A DNA stretch of 34,945 bases from a bacterium (GTDB taxonomy: Bacteria; UBA8248): NCBI GenBank assembly GCA_030922375.1, contig JAVEPB010000164.1, forward strand, positions 1-34,945. The letters are read 5' to 3'. Positions 23,496 to 31,851 of the stretch are shown here, in pieces. The notes below the pieces were generated by a model, which did not search any database, had not been told where the DNA came from, and worked only from the letters and a program-made list of their open reading frames with translations. Both the position numbers and the translations under genes were made by a program. Within the stretch, counting starts at the first letter, position 1; every line of letters begins with the position of its first letter.

Positions 23496-25259
23496 ATGAG
23501 TCACCGTTTTCTCTACAGCAATATGATCGGCGCAAGCGCAACCATCGCGGCCTCCTCGGCGGCGGCGGGCTTCGTGGGCGGGGCGGTGCCCCGCGTGGCG
23601 AACGGCCCGGGGTCGGTCGTCTTCTCGGGGAGCTACACCGGGGACGGCCCCGAGGTCTACACCGCCGAGATCGACTCAGGCGGCGACGTGGGAGCGGCGA
23701 CCTTCAAATGGCGCAAGGCCTCAACCTCGGGCGGGGGCTGGGAGGCCTCGGGAATCACGACGGCGCTCACGGACATCGCCCTCGAAGCCGGGGTGAACGT
23801 CCGCTTTCTGAACGGTTCGTCCTCGCCCGCCTTCGAGGCGGGCGACCGGTGGCAGGCGACGGCGACCCGGTTCCGCTCCCCGGCGCGGGTGATCGACCTC
23901 GACCCGGCGACGAAGTGGCGCTCCATCGCGCCCCCCGCCGACCCCGAGTTCGTCGCCGCCGACCTCGGCTCGGCCCAGGCGCCGGACGCCGTAATCCTCC
24001 ACGGGCACAATATTTCGTCGGGCGCCACCGTGAAAATCCAGGGCGGGCCCGTGCCACAGGACTACTCGGCCGACATGGACGGCGCGGCAAGCGGCATCTC
24101 GATCCCGGACACCGGCGATCTTTCCTTCGGTGATTCGGCCACCGATTCGCCGTTCAGCGTCTGCGGGTGGATCAAGATGGACACCGCGTCGAATTTCGCG
24201 CCGATGTCAAAGGGATCGGGCGCGGCAAGAGAGTGGCACTTCGGCCTCCTCGGGGACACGGGCACGAAATACGAGCTCGCTCTTTACGACGATACGGGCG
24301 CGGTCCGCCTCGCGCGGATGAGCGACACCACCTACGCGGGGGACGCCGGAAGCTGGATTTTCATCGCCGCCAGCTACGACGGCGGAGGCCTTTCGTCGGG
24401 CATCAAGGTCTACCGGGGAGCGCTGACCGCGGCGCCGGTGGAGCTTGCCGCCTCCGACCACAACGCGGGGGTCTACACCGCGATGCACAACCAGGCCCAG
24501 CCCGCCACGATTGGCCGGGTGTTCTCGGACGATACGCGGGCGGACGGCCACGCGAAGGACGTCAGGGTCTACAATAAAGTCCTGAGCCTTTCGGAGATTC
24601 AGCAGATTCACGCGGGCACCTTTACCGACGCGGCGAATTTGACAGGCCACTGGCCTTTAAACGAAGGCACGGGGACGACGGCGGCGGACTCGAGCGGAAA
24701 CGGAAACGACGGGGCGCTACAGAGCGGTGACAGCTGGTCAACGGACGCGCCCTCGCCGGTGGACGAGACGGTGACCTGGGCCGCCGATACGATGCACCGC
24801 TACCTGACCACCTCGGCGCGATCGTTCCGCTACTGGCGGCTGCTCGCCTCCGGAGACTCCGGCAACGCGGACGGCTACCTCGAGATCGCCGAGCTTTTCC
24901 TGGGCGGCTACTTTGAGCCCGCCTACGGCTACGAGTTCGGGAACGTCCTCGGGGAGGAGGCCTTCGAGGAGGCGCGAGAGACCGAGAACAGGGCCGACAA
25001 GACCATCCTCCTGAACCGGGGGCGCACCGCAGCCCTCCCCTACCGCCACGTCACGGCCGCCGAGAAGGCTTCGTTCCTCGCGATGTTCCGCGCCGTCAAG
25101 GATACCGACGCCGAGCGGAGCTTGCCCCTTTTCGCCCACCTCGACCTCAACGACGCGGACTCGGTGATCCTGGCCACCCTCGCCGGGCCGTTCGCGCCGG
25201 TCGAGGAAGGCCCGGACGACTTCGCCTTCGAGCTCGAACTCCGCGAGCGCATCGCATGA
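23496..25259 (+). CDS. Phage-type tail structural protein with LamG/concanavalin-like domain
   Basis: A 587-residue protein without signal peptide. The N-terminal part (about 1-185) has a discoidin-like end (VIDLDPATKWRSIAPPADPE, ADLGSAQAPDAVILHGHNI). Residues about 190-400 form a LamG-type jelly roll: FSVCGWIKMD, AGSWIFIAASYDGGG, DVRVYNKVLSLSEIQQIHAG and HWPLNEGTGTTAADSSGNGN. The C-terminal part (about 425-587, RYWRLLASGDSGN, LEIAELFLGG, then a glutamate-rich domain ending FAFELELRERIA) resembles minor tail or distal-tail proteins of phages with discoidin-like modules. Sugar or surface binding at a tail tip is the likely role. AGAGG precedes the ATG. It follows the tail-chaperone frames by 28 nt. 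A tape-measure gene normally lies between such genes and is missing, so this is a relic or a small domesticated cluster. Confidence 0.7.
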   Translation: MSHRFLYSNMIGASATIAASSAAAGFVGGAVPRVANGPGSVVFSGSYTGDGPEVYTAEIDSGGDVGAATFKWRKASTSGGGWEASGITTALTDIALEAGVNVRFLNGSSSPAFEAGDRWQATATRFRSPARVIDLDPATKWRSIAPPADPEFVAADLGSAQAPDAVILHGHNISSGATVKIQGGPVPQDYSADMDGAASGISIPDTGDLSFGDSATDSPFSVCGWIKMDTASNFAPMSKGSGAAREWHFGLLGDTGTKYELALYDDTGAVRLARMSDTTYAGDAGSWIFIAASYDGGGLSSGIKVYRGALTAAPVELAASDHNAGVYTAMHNQAQPATIGRVFSDDTRADGHAKDVRVYNKVLSLSEIQQIHAGTFTDAANLTGHWPLNEGTGTTAADSSGNGNDGALQSGDSWSTDAPSPVDETVTWAADTMHRYLTTSARSFRYWRLLASGDSGNADGYLEIAELFLGGYFEPAYGYEFGNVLGEEAFEEARETENRADKTILLNRGRTAALPYRHVTAAEKASFLAMFRAVKDTDAERSLPLFAHLDLNDADSVILATLAGPFAPVEEGPDDFAFELELRERIA

Positions 25260-25412
25260 TGGCGCCTCGCCTATCGCCTGATGCCAGCGGCCGCGCTTCG
25301 TTGGCCGGATGGTCGGGGCTTAGCGGAGTTTCGTCTGATCGCCTAATATGGTATTCTCCTGATATCGATACGAATCGAATTGAATGAATCACATCCTTTC
25401 AAAGGGGCCGCC

Positions 25413-25826
25413 ATGTGGAAAAAGAGACTTCGCGTACTCATCGCAGGGGCTTTGGTGCTGACCGGTTGCTGGGGCACGGCTCCAACCCCGATTTTGAGTT
25501 ACCAGCCGGGGGATGAGAAGCGAAGCTGCACAAGCCTGAAGGCGGAAATCGCCTCGAACGAGGTCGAGATGATACGGCTGGCCAGCGAGAAGGACTCCAC
25601 CACCGGCAAGAACGTCGCGCTTGGCGTAACGGGAGCTTTATTGATCGTGCCCCTGTTTTTCATGGATTTTAAAGGAAAAGAAGCCAGGGAGATCGCCGCC
25701 CTTCGCCACCGGAACCGCAACCTGCGCCAGTTCGCCGTTGACAAGAAAGATTGCACCGTGCCGGAGTCGAAGGTGAAGTTCGAGGATAAAGAGGAAACGA
25801 CGAAGAAGAGCGAGGACGAAAAATAG
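25413..25826 (+). CDS. Lipoprotein with one membrane-like segment
   Basis: A 137-residue protein. A lipoprotein signal (MWKKRLRVLIAGALVLTGC, Cys19) is clear. The mature part has a Cys-containing helix (RSCTSLKAEIASNEVEMIRL), a hydrophobic stretch (NVALGVTGALLIVPLFFMDF) and a helix with KEAREIAALRHRNRNLRQFA, ending in a Lys/Glu-rich tail. This plan is common in small bacterial lipoproteins of unknown role. The chosen ATG has AAAGGGG upstream; a TTG 11 codons earlier is less likely. The gene stands alone, after the phage fragment. Confidence 0.8.
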   Translation: MWKKRLRVLIAGALVLTGCWGTAPTPILSYQPGDEKRSCTSLKAEIASNEVEMIRLASEKDSTTGKNVALGVTGALLIVPLFFMDFKGKEAREIAALRHRNRNLRQFAVDKKDCTVPESKVKFEDKEETTKKSEDEK

Positions 25827-25868
25827 AGGATTCGCCGGAGGGTGACGGCTCGTTAAGAGTCGGCCCCG

Positions 25869-26256
25869 CCGGGAGTGGCGGCTCATTAGAGCAGCTTCCG
25901 CCGGGAGTGGTTTTCGCCGCTCCACCCATCAATCCCTGTATTCGATGAATCCCCGTTTATAGAGTTCGTACTCGATGCGCAGGAGCATCTCCCTTCTCCG
26001 GTCCTCGGGGAGTCTCTTGATGAGGGAGAACACCGCCAGGAATATCAGGAAAATCCACATTTCCATGGCTCTCTCCCAATCGGCCGGAGGGAGCGGTCCG
26101 GAGAGCGTCCGAACCTCACCGGGGGTCTCGTTATCGCAGGGCGCGGATTTTCGTGGAAACCACCTTGTAATCATAATCGGCCTTCGGCGGTGATGGCAAA
26201 CCGGGGATTGGCGGGTGGAATGGCGGGAGCCACTCCCGGCGAATCACCACTCCCGG
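25869..26256. repeat. Four CCGGGAGTGG elements placed symmetrically around a 45-codon gene
   Basis: CCGGGAGTGG occurs at 25869-25878 and 25901-25910, and inverted (CCACTCCCGG) at 26230-26239 and 26247-26256. The two pairs bracket the minus-strand gene 25929-26066. The copy at 26230 also forms a short local hairpin with CGGGAG just before it. This could be an inverted-repeat-ended small element, or protein-binding sites; none is a clear terminator. Confidence 0.6.
25929..26066 (-). CDS. Tiny single-pass membrane protein (45 aa)
   Basis: Starting at the ATG 26064-26066, which has GGGAGAG at close spacing, the protein reads MEMWIFLIFLAVFSLIKRLP then EDRRREMLLRIEYELYKRGF. This is one transmembrane helix near the N-terminus followed by a charged cytosolic helix. 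An in-frame start 36 codons earlier adds a proline-rich segment without a good ribosome site. Family and role unknown; the ribosome site and the clear membrane-helix plan support it as real. Confidence 0.55.
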   Translation of the reverse strand: MEMWIFLIFLAVFSLIKRLPEDRRREMLLRIEYELYKRGFIEYRD

Positions 26257-26315
26257 CCGCCCTCCAGCCGCCGCAAGCCGCTTTCCAGCGCCGCTAACCG
26301 GCCTCCAGTAAGCCG

Positions 26316-27416
26316 CTAGCTGTCCTCGCCCGCCAGGCCGAGGGCGCTTTCTTTTTCGCGGACGAGGGGGATGACGTGGCGGCCGATGCGCCCGCACTCG
26401 GAGTGAAGCGGAAAACCGGAGAGGATGAGGAGGTGGATTCCGGCCCGCTCGATCTCGATGATTTTGTCGGCGCACTGCTCGTAGGAGCCGACGATGGCGA
26501 CGGTGGAGCCCGAGCGGATGCGGCCCAGCCCCCCCCAGAGGGCGGGGCCGGTCATCTCAGAGCGGGTGCGCTCTATGGGCGGGAGATCGCTTCTGCCCCG
26601 CGCGGCCTCGGGGTCGATGCCCCGCTGGGCGAGGACGCCGGGGTCGGCCTGGCTCAGGAGCTCCTGGGCGGCCTCGTAGGCCTCGCCCTCGGTCTCGCGG
26701 GCGACGATCTGGAACCGGGTGACGTACTTGAGGCGGCGGCCGGTGCCCTCGAGGCGGGCCTCCATGTCGCGGACGCGCTCAGCGACCTGGGCGGGGTCCT
26801 GGCCCCAGAAGACGGAATACTCCGCCCGCCGGACGGCGATCCCGCGGGCGACCTCGGAGGAGCCGGCGAGGAAAAAGGGGATGCGCGGCTTCTGGACGGG
26901 CCGGGGGGAGACCATGGCGTCTTTGATGCGGTAGTGCTTCCCCTCGAAGGAAAAACGCTCATGGGTCCACAGGCCCTCGAGGATCTGCATGAACTCCTCG
27001 GTGCGCTCGTAGCGGTCGTCGTGCTCGAGCTCGCCGCTGAAGGCGGTCTGGAGCTTCCCGCCGGTGATGACGTTGTAGAGGATGCGCCCGCTCGAGAGCT
27101 GGTCGAGGGAGGCGAGGACGCGCGCGGCGACGGCGGGCTCGATGATCCCGGTGCGGAGGGCGAGGAGGAGCTTGATCGTCCGGGTGGCGGGAATGATGAC
27201 GGCGGCGGTCACGAGGGAGTCCCAGGCGGGGGCCTCGCGCCGGAAATGGGCGCTGGACTGATGGGAGGGGACGAGGATGGTCGAGAAGCCGCTCGCCTCG
27301 GCGTTTCGAGCGATGCGGGTGAAGGTCTCATGGCTGGGCGGATCGTCGGCGGACTCCTGCCCGAGGTGGGCGGTGTCGCCGTCGCAGGACAGGTACCAGG
27401 CAAGCTCGATGGAAAT
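26316..27416 (-). CDS. LLM-class flavin monooxygenase, alkanesulfonate monooxygenase (SsuD)-like, apparent ATT start
   Basis: A 366-residue luciferase-fold enzyme; relatives use reduced flavin and O2 to cleave alkanesulfonates or oxidise other substrates. Family stretches are ELAWYLSCDGD near the N-terminus, GFSTILVPSHQ, TRTIKLLLALRTG, GRILYNVITGG, the ERYERTEEF-like DDRYERTEEFMQILEGLW, FEGKHYRIK, PFFLAGSSEVARGIAVRRAE, GPALWGGLGRIRSGST and AGIHLLILSGFP. The N-terminal 65 or so residues are needed for the fold but contain no ATG, GTG or TTG before residue about 66. The frame opens after a TGA four codons upstream, and an ATT at 27414-27416 follows GAGGAG at ideal spacing, so ATT is the likely start. 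Starting at the later GTG would delete the first beta strand. No sulfonate transporter is adjacent; substrate unknown. Confidence 0.88.
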   Translation of the reverse strand: MSIELAWYLSCDGDTAHLGQESADDPPSHETFTRIARNAEASGFSTILVPSHQSSAHFRREAPAWDSLVTAAVIIPATRTIKLLLALRTGIIEPAVAARVLASLDQLSSGRILYNVITGGKLQTAFSGELEHDDRYERTEEFMQILEGLWTHERFSFEGKHYRIKDAMVSPRPVQKPRIPFFLAGSSEVARGIAVRRAEYSVFWGQDPAQVAERVRDMEARLEGTGRRLKYVTRFQIVARETEGEAYEAAQELLSQADPGVLAQRGIDPEAARGRSDLPPIERTRSEMTGPALWGGLGRIRSGSTVAIVGSYEQCADKIIEIERAGIHLLILSGFPLHSECGRIGRHVIPLVREKESALGLAGEDS

Positions 27417-27446
27417 CGTTCCGTCTCCTCAAAATAACGCTGATCC

Positions 27447-27479
27447 GGTCCGCCCCGGACAGGGGGGTCCGCCCCGGAC
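27447..27479. repeat. Direct repeat of a small hairpin upstream of the monooxygenase
   Basis: GGTCCGCCCCGGAC occurs at 27447-27460 and 27466-27479. Each copy contains the inverted pair GTCCG/CGGAC. They lie about 30 nt ahead of the monooxygenase start, in its leader, and may be operator half-sites or leader hairpins. Confidence 0.55.
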
Positions 27480-27574
27480 TGATTAACACTCGCCCGGCGG
27501 CGAGTATTCCCCTATTTTTGGGGCGGCGGCCCCGGAAGCCGTTGCGCGAAGAGCGCGCGATAGAACAAACGGAT

Positions 27575-28471
27575 CTATTTCAGCCTGAAATTATAGATAC
27601 GCTCATCGAACCGGCTGTAATCCTCGTAGCGAAGAATTTCATAGAGGCGCTTGCGGTCCTGCATTCGGCTCAACAGATGAGCCTGGGTGCCTTCCTCCTT
27701 GATGCTCTTGAGCCCGTCCTCGACCGCCTTCATCGCCAAGCGCCAAGCCGTGACCGGATAGAGAATCAGGTTATATCCCATCTCCTCGAATTGCCCGTAC
27801 GTCAACAATTCCGACTTTCCGAACTCCGTCATATTCGCCAGGAGCGGGACATTGATCGCCTCGCGAAAGGTCTCGAATTCCTTGGCGTCCATCATCGCCT
27901 CGGGAAAAATCATATCCGCCCCGGCGTCCACGTACGCCTTCGCCCGGTCGATGGATTTGTCCAATCCTTCAACCGCCCGGGAGTCCGTCCGGGCGATCAG
28001 GATGAAATTCGGGTCGCACTTCGCTTCGGCCGCGATCCGAATCTTCCCCTGCATCTCCCGGACATCGACAATCTCCTTCCCGTCAAGATGGCCGCACCTT
28101 TTCGGAAAGACTTGATCCTCGATGTGACAGCCCGCCAGGCCGAGCTCCTCGATTTCCTCTATCGTGCGCGCCACGTTCATCGGCTCCCCGAATCCCGTGT
28201 CGATATCGACGATGGAGGGGAGCGAGGTCACCCGGGAAATCGCGCGGCCCCGCTGGCTGACCTCGCTCAGGGTGGTCAGGCCGATGTCCGGCATCCCCAG
28301 GTCCGCCGAGACCACGGACCCCGAAATGTAGACTCCGTCAAATCCCAAATCCTCGATCAACATGGCGACCATCGGCGAAAAAGCGCCCGGAAAACGAAGA
28401 GGCCGGCCACCCGACAGGTCCGCCCGAAAACGGGTCCTGATTTCTCCCGCGGACTGCTCCCGAAAGCGCAT
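27575..28471 (-). CDS. prpB: Isocitrate lyase/PEP mutase family, 2-methylisocitrate lyase-like
   Basis: A 298-residue TIM-barrel enzyme of the PEP mutase/isocitrate lyase superfamily. PFxSPMVAMLIEDLGFDGVYIS (about 31-50, with Gly-Ala ahead), Mg site DIDTGFGEP at 89-97, HIEDQVFPKRCGHLDGK at 116-132 with catalytic Cys126 in the KRCGH loop, FILIARTDSRA and ADMIFPEA. KRCGH is the signature of methylisocitrate and isocitrate lyases, so it likely cleaves a 2-methylisocitrate-like acid to pyruvate and succinate, but prpC and prpD are not next to it, and oxaloacetate decarboxylase-like or other lyase roles are possible. The ATG at 28469-28471 has GGGGAGGG upstream; the GTG just before is less well placed. 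Divergent from the response-regulator gene. Confidence 0.82.
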   Translation of the reverse strand: MRFREQSAGEIRTRFRADLSGGRPLRFPGAFSPMVAMLIEDLGFDGVYISGSVVSADLGMPDIGLTTLSEVSQRGRAISRVTSLPSIVDIDTGFGEPMNVARTIEEIEELGLAGCHIEDQVFPKRCGHLDGKEIVDVREMQGKIRIAAEAKCDPNFILIARTDSRAVEGLDKSIDRAKAYVDAGADMIFPEAMMDAKEFETFREAINVPLLANMTEFGKSELLTYGQFEEMGYNLILYPVTAWRLAMKAVEDGLKSIKEEGTQAHLLSRMQDRKRLYEILRYEDYSRFDERIYNFRLK

Positions 28472-28845
28472 CACTCATCCCTCCCCTGGGAATTCAGACA
28501 AAACGTTCCTCATCTTATTCCAAGCCGCCGAAAAACTCACCACGGCAAACCAGTCAAAACCCCTGGGCCGTCACATGAATCTTTTTCATCGTTATTTCGC
28601 CCAGCTCTTGGGCCAAATATGGATGGCATGTGGCGGCGGAGATTTTTTTTGAGGAGCCAACTCCCGATCTTCCGATTTAGGATATTACGATGTCAAATGG
28701 GGACGGATTTCATTTAATGAATAACCTTCGACCGAATCGCGGAAAGAGTTCAAGAAGCGTGTGGTAGACTTGCTAAGGGTTTTATGGCTCGTTGCTGAAT
28801 GAGTTCCTTGGCCCGCACATCAATAAGATGAGGACAGATTCGGCC
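28472..28845. other. Intergenic region between divergent lyase and response-regulator genes
   Basis: No gene is supported. A run of eight T at about 28644-28653 and A+T-rich stretches around 28670-28730 are suited to promoters for either side; no clear -35/-10 pair is claimed. Confidence 0.45.
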
Positions 28846-29220
28846 ATGGCTGGCGAAAAAATCTTGTTGATCGACGACGAGGCCGACATCCGAACGGTCG
28901 CTCAAATGAGCCTTCAAGCCGTGGGCGGTTTCCGGGTTCTTCTTGCATCCGGAGGCGAGGAAGGACTGGAAATTTCCGCGTCGGAAAAACCCGACCTGAT
29001 TCTGCTCGATGTCATGATGCCCGGGCTGGACGGCCCGGGGACACTGAAGCGCCTGAAAAGCGACCCCGGCAGCAAGGATATTCCCATCGTGTTTTTGACC
29101 GCGAAAGCACAGCAAATGGAAATCAACCAATTAAAAGAGATGGGTGCGGCGGGGGTGCTCACCAAGCCCTTCGACCCGATGAAGCTTCCCGAGGACGTCA
29201 GGGAGTTTTTGCCGGGCTGA
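28846..29220 (+). CDS. Single-domain response regulator (CheY-like)
   Basis: A 124-residue receiver domain and nothing else. MAGEKILLIDDEADIRTVAQ gives the acidic pair Asp10-Asp11; LILLDVMMPG holds the phospho-acceptor Asp55; Thr85 and Lys107 (LTKPFD) complete the switch site. With no output domain it probably acts by protein contact or as a phosphate shuttle. Starts at 28828 and 28792 are possible, but the domain begins right after the chosen ATG; none has a strong ribosome site. It is followed 30 nt later by an HPt gene, so the pair may be one arm of a phosphorelay with the hybrid kinases of this region. Confidence 0.88.
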   Translation: MAGEKILLIDDEADIRTVAQMSLQAVGGFRVLLASGGEEGLEISASEKPDLILLDVMMPGLDGPGTLKRLKSDPGSKDIPIVFLTAKAQQMEINQLKEMGAAGVLTKPFDPMKLPEDVREFLPG

Positions 29221-29250
29221 TTTCATCCACCTCCATGAACGCAAATTCAA

Positions 29251-29619
29251 ATGACAAATAATGAGCCGAAGAATTCCGATTCCATCAAGGCCGCGATTGA
29301 AGTCCTTCGCAAAGACTACGTAAACAACTGGCCCGAAAAGCGGAACCACCTCGAAACCCTGTTTGAGAATCTGGAAAGAGACCCCAAAGACACAACGATA
29401 ATCGGGGAATTTCGCATGAGTTTTCACCGCCTCGCGGGTTCGGGCGGCTCCTACGGACTGCCCGAAGTCACGATCGCCGCGCGCGAAGCGGAACTTCTCA
29501 TCGTTCGATTTCTTGATGGTGATAAGGATATTTCTCCTGAAACGATCAAGAAAATACAAAATTACATCCAATCTCTCGATACGATATTCACCAAGGCCGC
29601 AATGGAAATTAACCCATAG
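29251..29619 (+). CDS. Histidine phosphotransfer (HPt) domain protein
   Basis: A 122-residue helical protein. The phosphotransfer motif is FHRLAGSGGSYGLPEVTIAA, with His59 as the predicted phosphorylated residue, followed by the conserved REAE. HPt proteins carry phosphate from a hybrid-kinase receiver to a response regulator. It is encoded just after a single-domain receiver, and the window holds two hybrid kinases without their own HPt domain. A link to those kinases is plausible, not shown. The ATG lacks a strong ribosome site, consistent with translation following the upstream gene. Confidence 0.85.
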   Translation: MTNNEPKNSDSIKAAIEVLRKDYVNNWPEKRNHLETLFENLERDPKDTTIIGEFRMSFHRLAGSGGSYGLPEVTIAAREAELLIVRFLDGDKDISPETIKKIQNYIQSLDTIFTKAAMEINP

Positions 29620-29703
29620 CAGATCCCGGGAATTCAACAGACCGTTTAGGCGCAGGTTCTTTAATTTATTCCGATCTTCACCGCCCGAGCACCTCTCTTT
29701 CAA

Positions 29704-30504
29704 TCAAGCGGGAATTTTCAGTATATCTCTTGCCTCGTCGACGGTAGCCACTTCCCGGTTCAGGTCTCCCGCGATCCGGGCCATCCTGACAACATGCTCG
29801 CCGTTGTCACCCAAAACCCCCGGCGCCAGATAGGGCTCATCCTCGCTCCCGACCCGGACGTGTCCGCCCCTCATTACGGCCATCGTGTGCATGTTTATCG
29901 CATTCGGGTCGGTCACGCTCGTGACATACACCGACCCGTCGACAAGGCCCGCGGTCCGGTTGAGAAACTCTTCCATGGTCGCGGGAGACCAGCATCCCCC
30001 CGGGCGCCCGAAAAATATCGTCAATATAAACGGTGGCTCGATGAGCCCCTTTTCCGCCAAGTCATTGAGGAGCCACATCTCTCCGAGCCCGAACACCTCG
30101 AACTCCGGCTTCACACCGTTGTCATTGCACATTCGCATCAACTCTTCGAGTTCCTCGCGCGGGTGGAGCATCATCATATCCCGATTGAGAAAAACGAGGC
30201 TGTGGGCATTGAGCGCTACCGAGATCATCTCGGGTTTATTCTTAATCACTTCCCGGCGCTGTTCGACCGACTGAGTGGAAATTCCGTACTGGAGCATAAC
30301 GCCGCATCTATCCCGAATCGCCTTCGAATGAGATTCCCACGCATCGAAATTATTTGGCGGGGCATGTATGTGGGCGATTGCGGCGCCGGCTCTTGAAGCC
30401 TCCTCGACCGACGCCGCCAAGGTATTTGAGTCGGCGAATCTCGCGGGAACCCCGGGATGCATCGATGTATCGGCCGCGCAATTGGTGATGATGAGCTTAT
30501 CCAT
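29704..30504 (-). CDS. BKACE family enzyme (3-keto-5-aminohexanoate cleavage-like, DUF849)
   Basis: A 266-residue TIM-barrel enzyme of the beta-keto acid cleavage family. These use zinc and acetyl-CoA to split a beta-keto acid into acetoacetate and a new CoA ester, as in lysine fermentation (Kce). DKLIITNCAADTSMHPGVP, GAAIAHIHAPP (zinc ligands His45 and His47), PEMISVALNAHSL, VKPEFEVFGLGEMWLL and MRGGHVRVGSEDEPY (with the conserved Glu) fit the family. After HIH the usual V-R-D is A-P-P, so the substrate pocket near the zinc differs from Kce; substrate unknown. The ATG at 30502-30504 with GGGAG is preferred over a longer frame. Same strand as the SDR and HMGL-like genes beyond rsgA, possibly one catabolic cluster. 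Confidence 0.88.
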   Translation of the reverse strand: MDKLIITNCAADTSMHPGVPARFADSNTLAASVEEASRAGAAIAHIHAPPNNFDAWESHSKAIRDRCGVMLQYGISTQSVEQRREVIKNKPEMISVALNAHSLVFLNRDMMMLHPREELEELMRMCNDNGVKPEFEVFGLGEMWLLNDLAEKGLIEPPFILTIFFGRPGGCWSPATMEEFLNRTAGLVDGSVYVTSVTDPNAINMHTMAVMRGGHVRVGSEDEPYLAPGVLGDNGEHVVRMARIAGDLNREVATVDEARDILKIPA

Positions 30505-30669
30505 GAATGTTCTCCCGCAAAAAAATGAAATCGGATTTAGGTTGGCTGCTTCGACGCATTCGTGTGTTCGCTTGGTGACTTCGATTACCAAGTAATAATT
30601 CTAGAAAACCGGCAAATATATGCGTAGTGCCACCATTCAGGGGACAAAGTTGCATTGACGTTGTCGTGC

Positions 30670-31752
30670 CTAGTACTTATTCCATTTCTTGCTCTTTTTA
30701 TGGATTTTAATCATTTTCCCAAAATCTTTATCCTTTTTTCGTTTCTCTGCCAAAGTTGATTCAAAATGAGTTTTCTCTTTTTCCATTTTCAGATAGTTTT
30801 CATACGAATCTCTATCTAATTCTTCCTTTTCAATTGCTTCCAAAATTGCACAACTATTTTCATGAATATGTGTACAATCATTGAATTTGCAATTTTGGGA
30901 TAGTTTAACAATTGTATCAAATGTAATCTCAAGTCCAGTATTTGCGTCGGTAATGCCAACCTCCCTCATCCCTGGGTTATCTATTAAAATTCCACCATTT
31001 TCAAGAACAATTAATTCTCGGTGACTTGTAACATGTCGTCCCCTGTTGGTGCGTAAGCTTATGGAGTTTGTTTTCATTAGTTCTTTACCCGAAATATTAT
31101 TTAATAAGGTTGATTTGCCAACACCTGATGACCCTAGCAAACAATAGGTACTCCCCTTTACAATGAATTTGAGTAATTTTTCATATCCAACTCGAGTCTC
31201 GTTACTTATTGCAACTAGGGGTGCATGTTTAATTCTTTTTTGGACACTATCAAGAATATCTTTTAATTGTGAGCCATTTATCAAATCAATTTTATTAAGA
31301 ATTATGATTGGCTTAACGTTAGAAGCGTTGCAGATGGTTAAGTATCTCTCCATTCTGTTTATTCTGAAGTCTCTATCAACTGCCTGTACAATGAAGGCGT
31401 AATCAATATTTGTTGCAATAATTTGTTTTTCCCCAAATTTCCCCACCGCACCTCGTTCAATTATTGTTCTTCTTGGGAAAATAGCATGAATAAGCGCTTT
31501 ATGATCATCATGTTCTGAAATAGCAACCCAATCTCCCACAGCGGGAAGGTCAGACCTTTTTTCTGCAGAAAATCTTAATTTTCCAACTATCTCTGCCTCA
31601 AAATCACCTTTGTCTGTTTTTACCCCATACCCTACTTTGTGTTCAGAAATAACACGCCCAACTCCAAATGAGCCAAGTTCTTGTTCTTTTCGGAAGTTTT
31701 CTAAATCTCCGGTATATCCTAAATCTTCAAGTGTCATTTCTTTTATTTCCAT
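30670..31752 (-). CDS. rsgA: Ribosome small-subunit GTPase RsgA (YjeQ), strikingly A+T-rich
   Basis: A 360-residue circularly permuted GTPase that aids late 30S subunit maturation. After an OB-fold (residues about 28-100) come G4 NKID (153-156), G1 GSSGVGKST (207-215), DNPGMRE (258-264, G3) and a zinc site with Cys288, Cys293, His295 and Cys301 (CKFNDCTHIHENSCA). Base use is wholly unlike the neighbours: by eye the gene is only about one-third G+C, with codons AAA, ATT and TTA throughout, while the flanks are far richer. This marks recent transfer from an A+T-rich donor; protein style suggests Firmicutes/Bacteroidetes-like sources, a weak guess. No clear ribosome site precedes the ATG. It sits between the BKACE and SDR genes on the same strand. 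Confidence 0.95.
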   Translation of the reverse strand: MEIKEMTLEDLGYTGDLENFRKEQELGSFGVGRVISEHKVGYGVKTDKGDFEAEIVGKLRFSAEKRSDLPAVGDWVAISEHDDHKALIHAIFPRRTIIERGAVGKFGEKQIIATNIDYAFIVQAVDRDFRINRMERYLTICNASNVKPIIILNKIDLINGSQLKDILDSVQKRIKHAPLVAISNETRVGYEKLLKFIVKGSTYCLLGSSGVGKSTLLNNISGKELMKTNSISLRTNRGRHVTSHRELIVLENGGILIDNPGMREVGITDANTGLEITFDTIVKLSQNCKFNDCTHIHENSCAILEAIEKEELDRDSYENYLKMEKEKTHFESTLAEKRKKDKDFGKMIKIHKKSKKWNKY

Positions 31753-31851
31753 ATTATTTGACCGATATTATGCGGCAACGATCTCCCCTTTGTAGAATTC
31801 GACCGATTTGTCCTTTTTCGGGCGTCTGGCAACTTCCCTTTTTACGACGAA

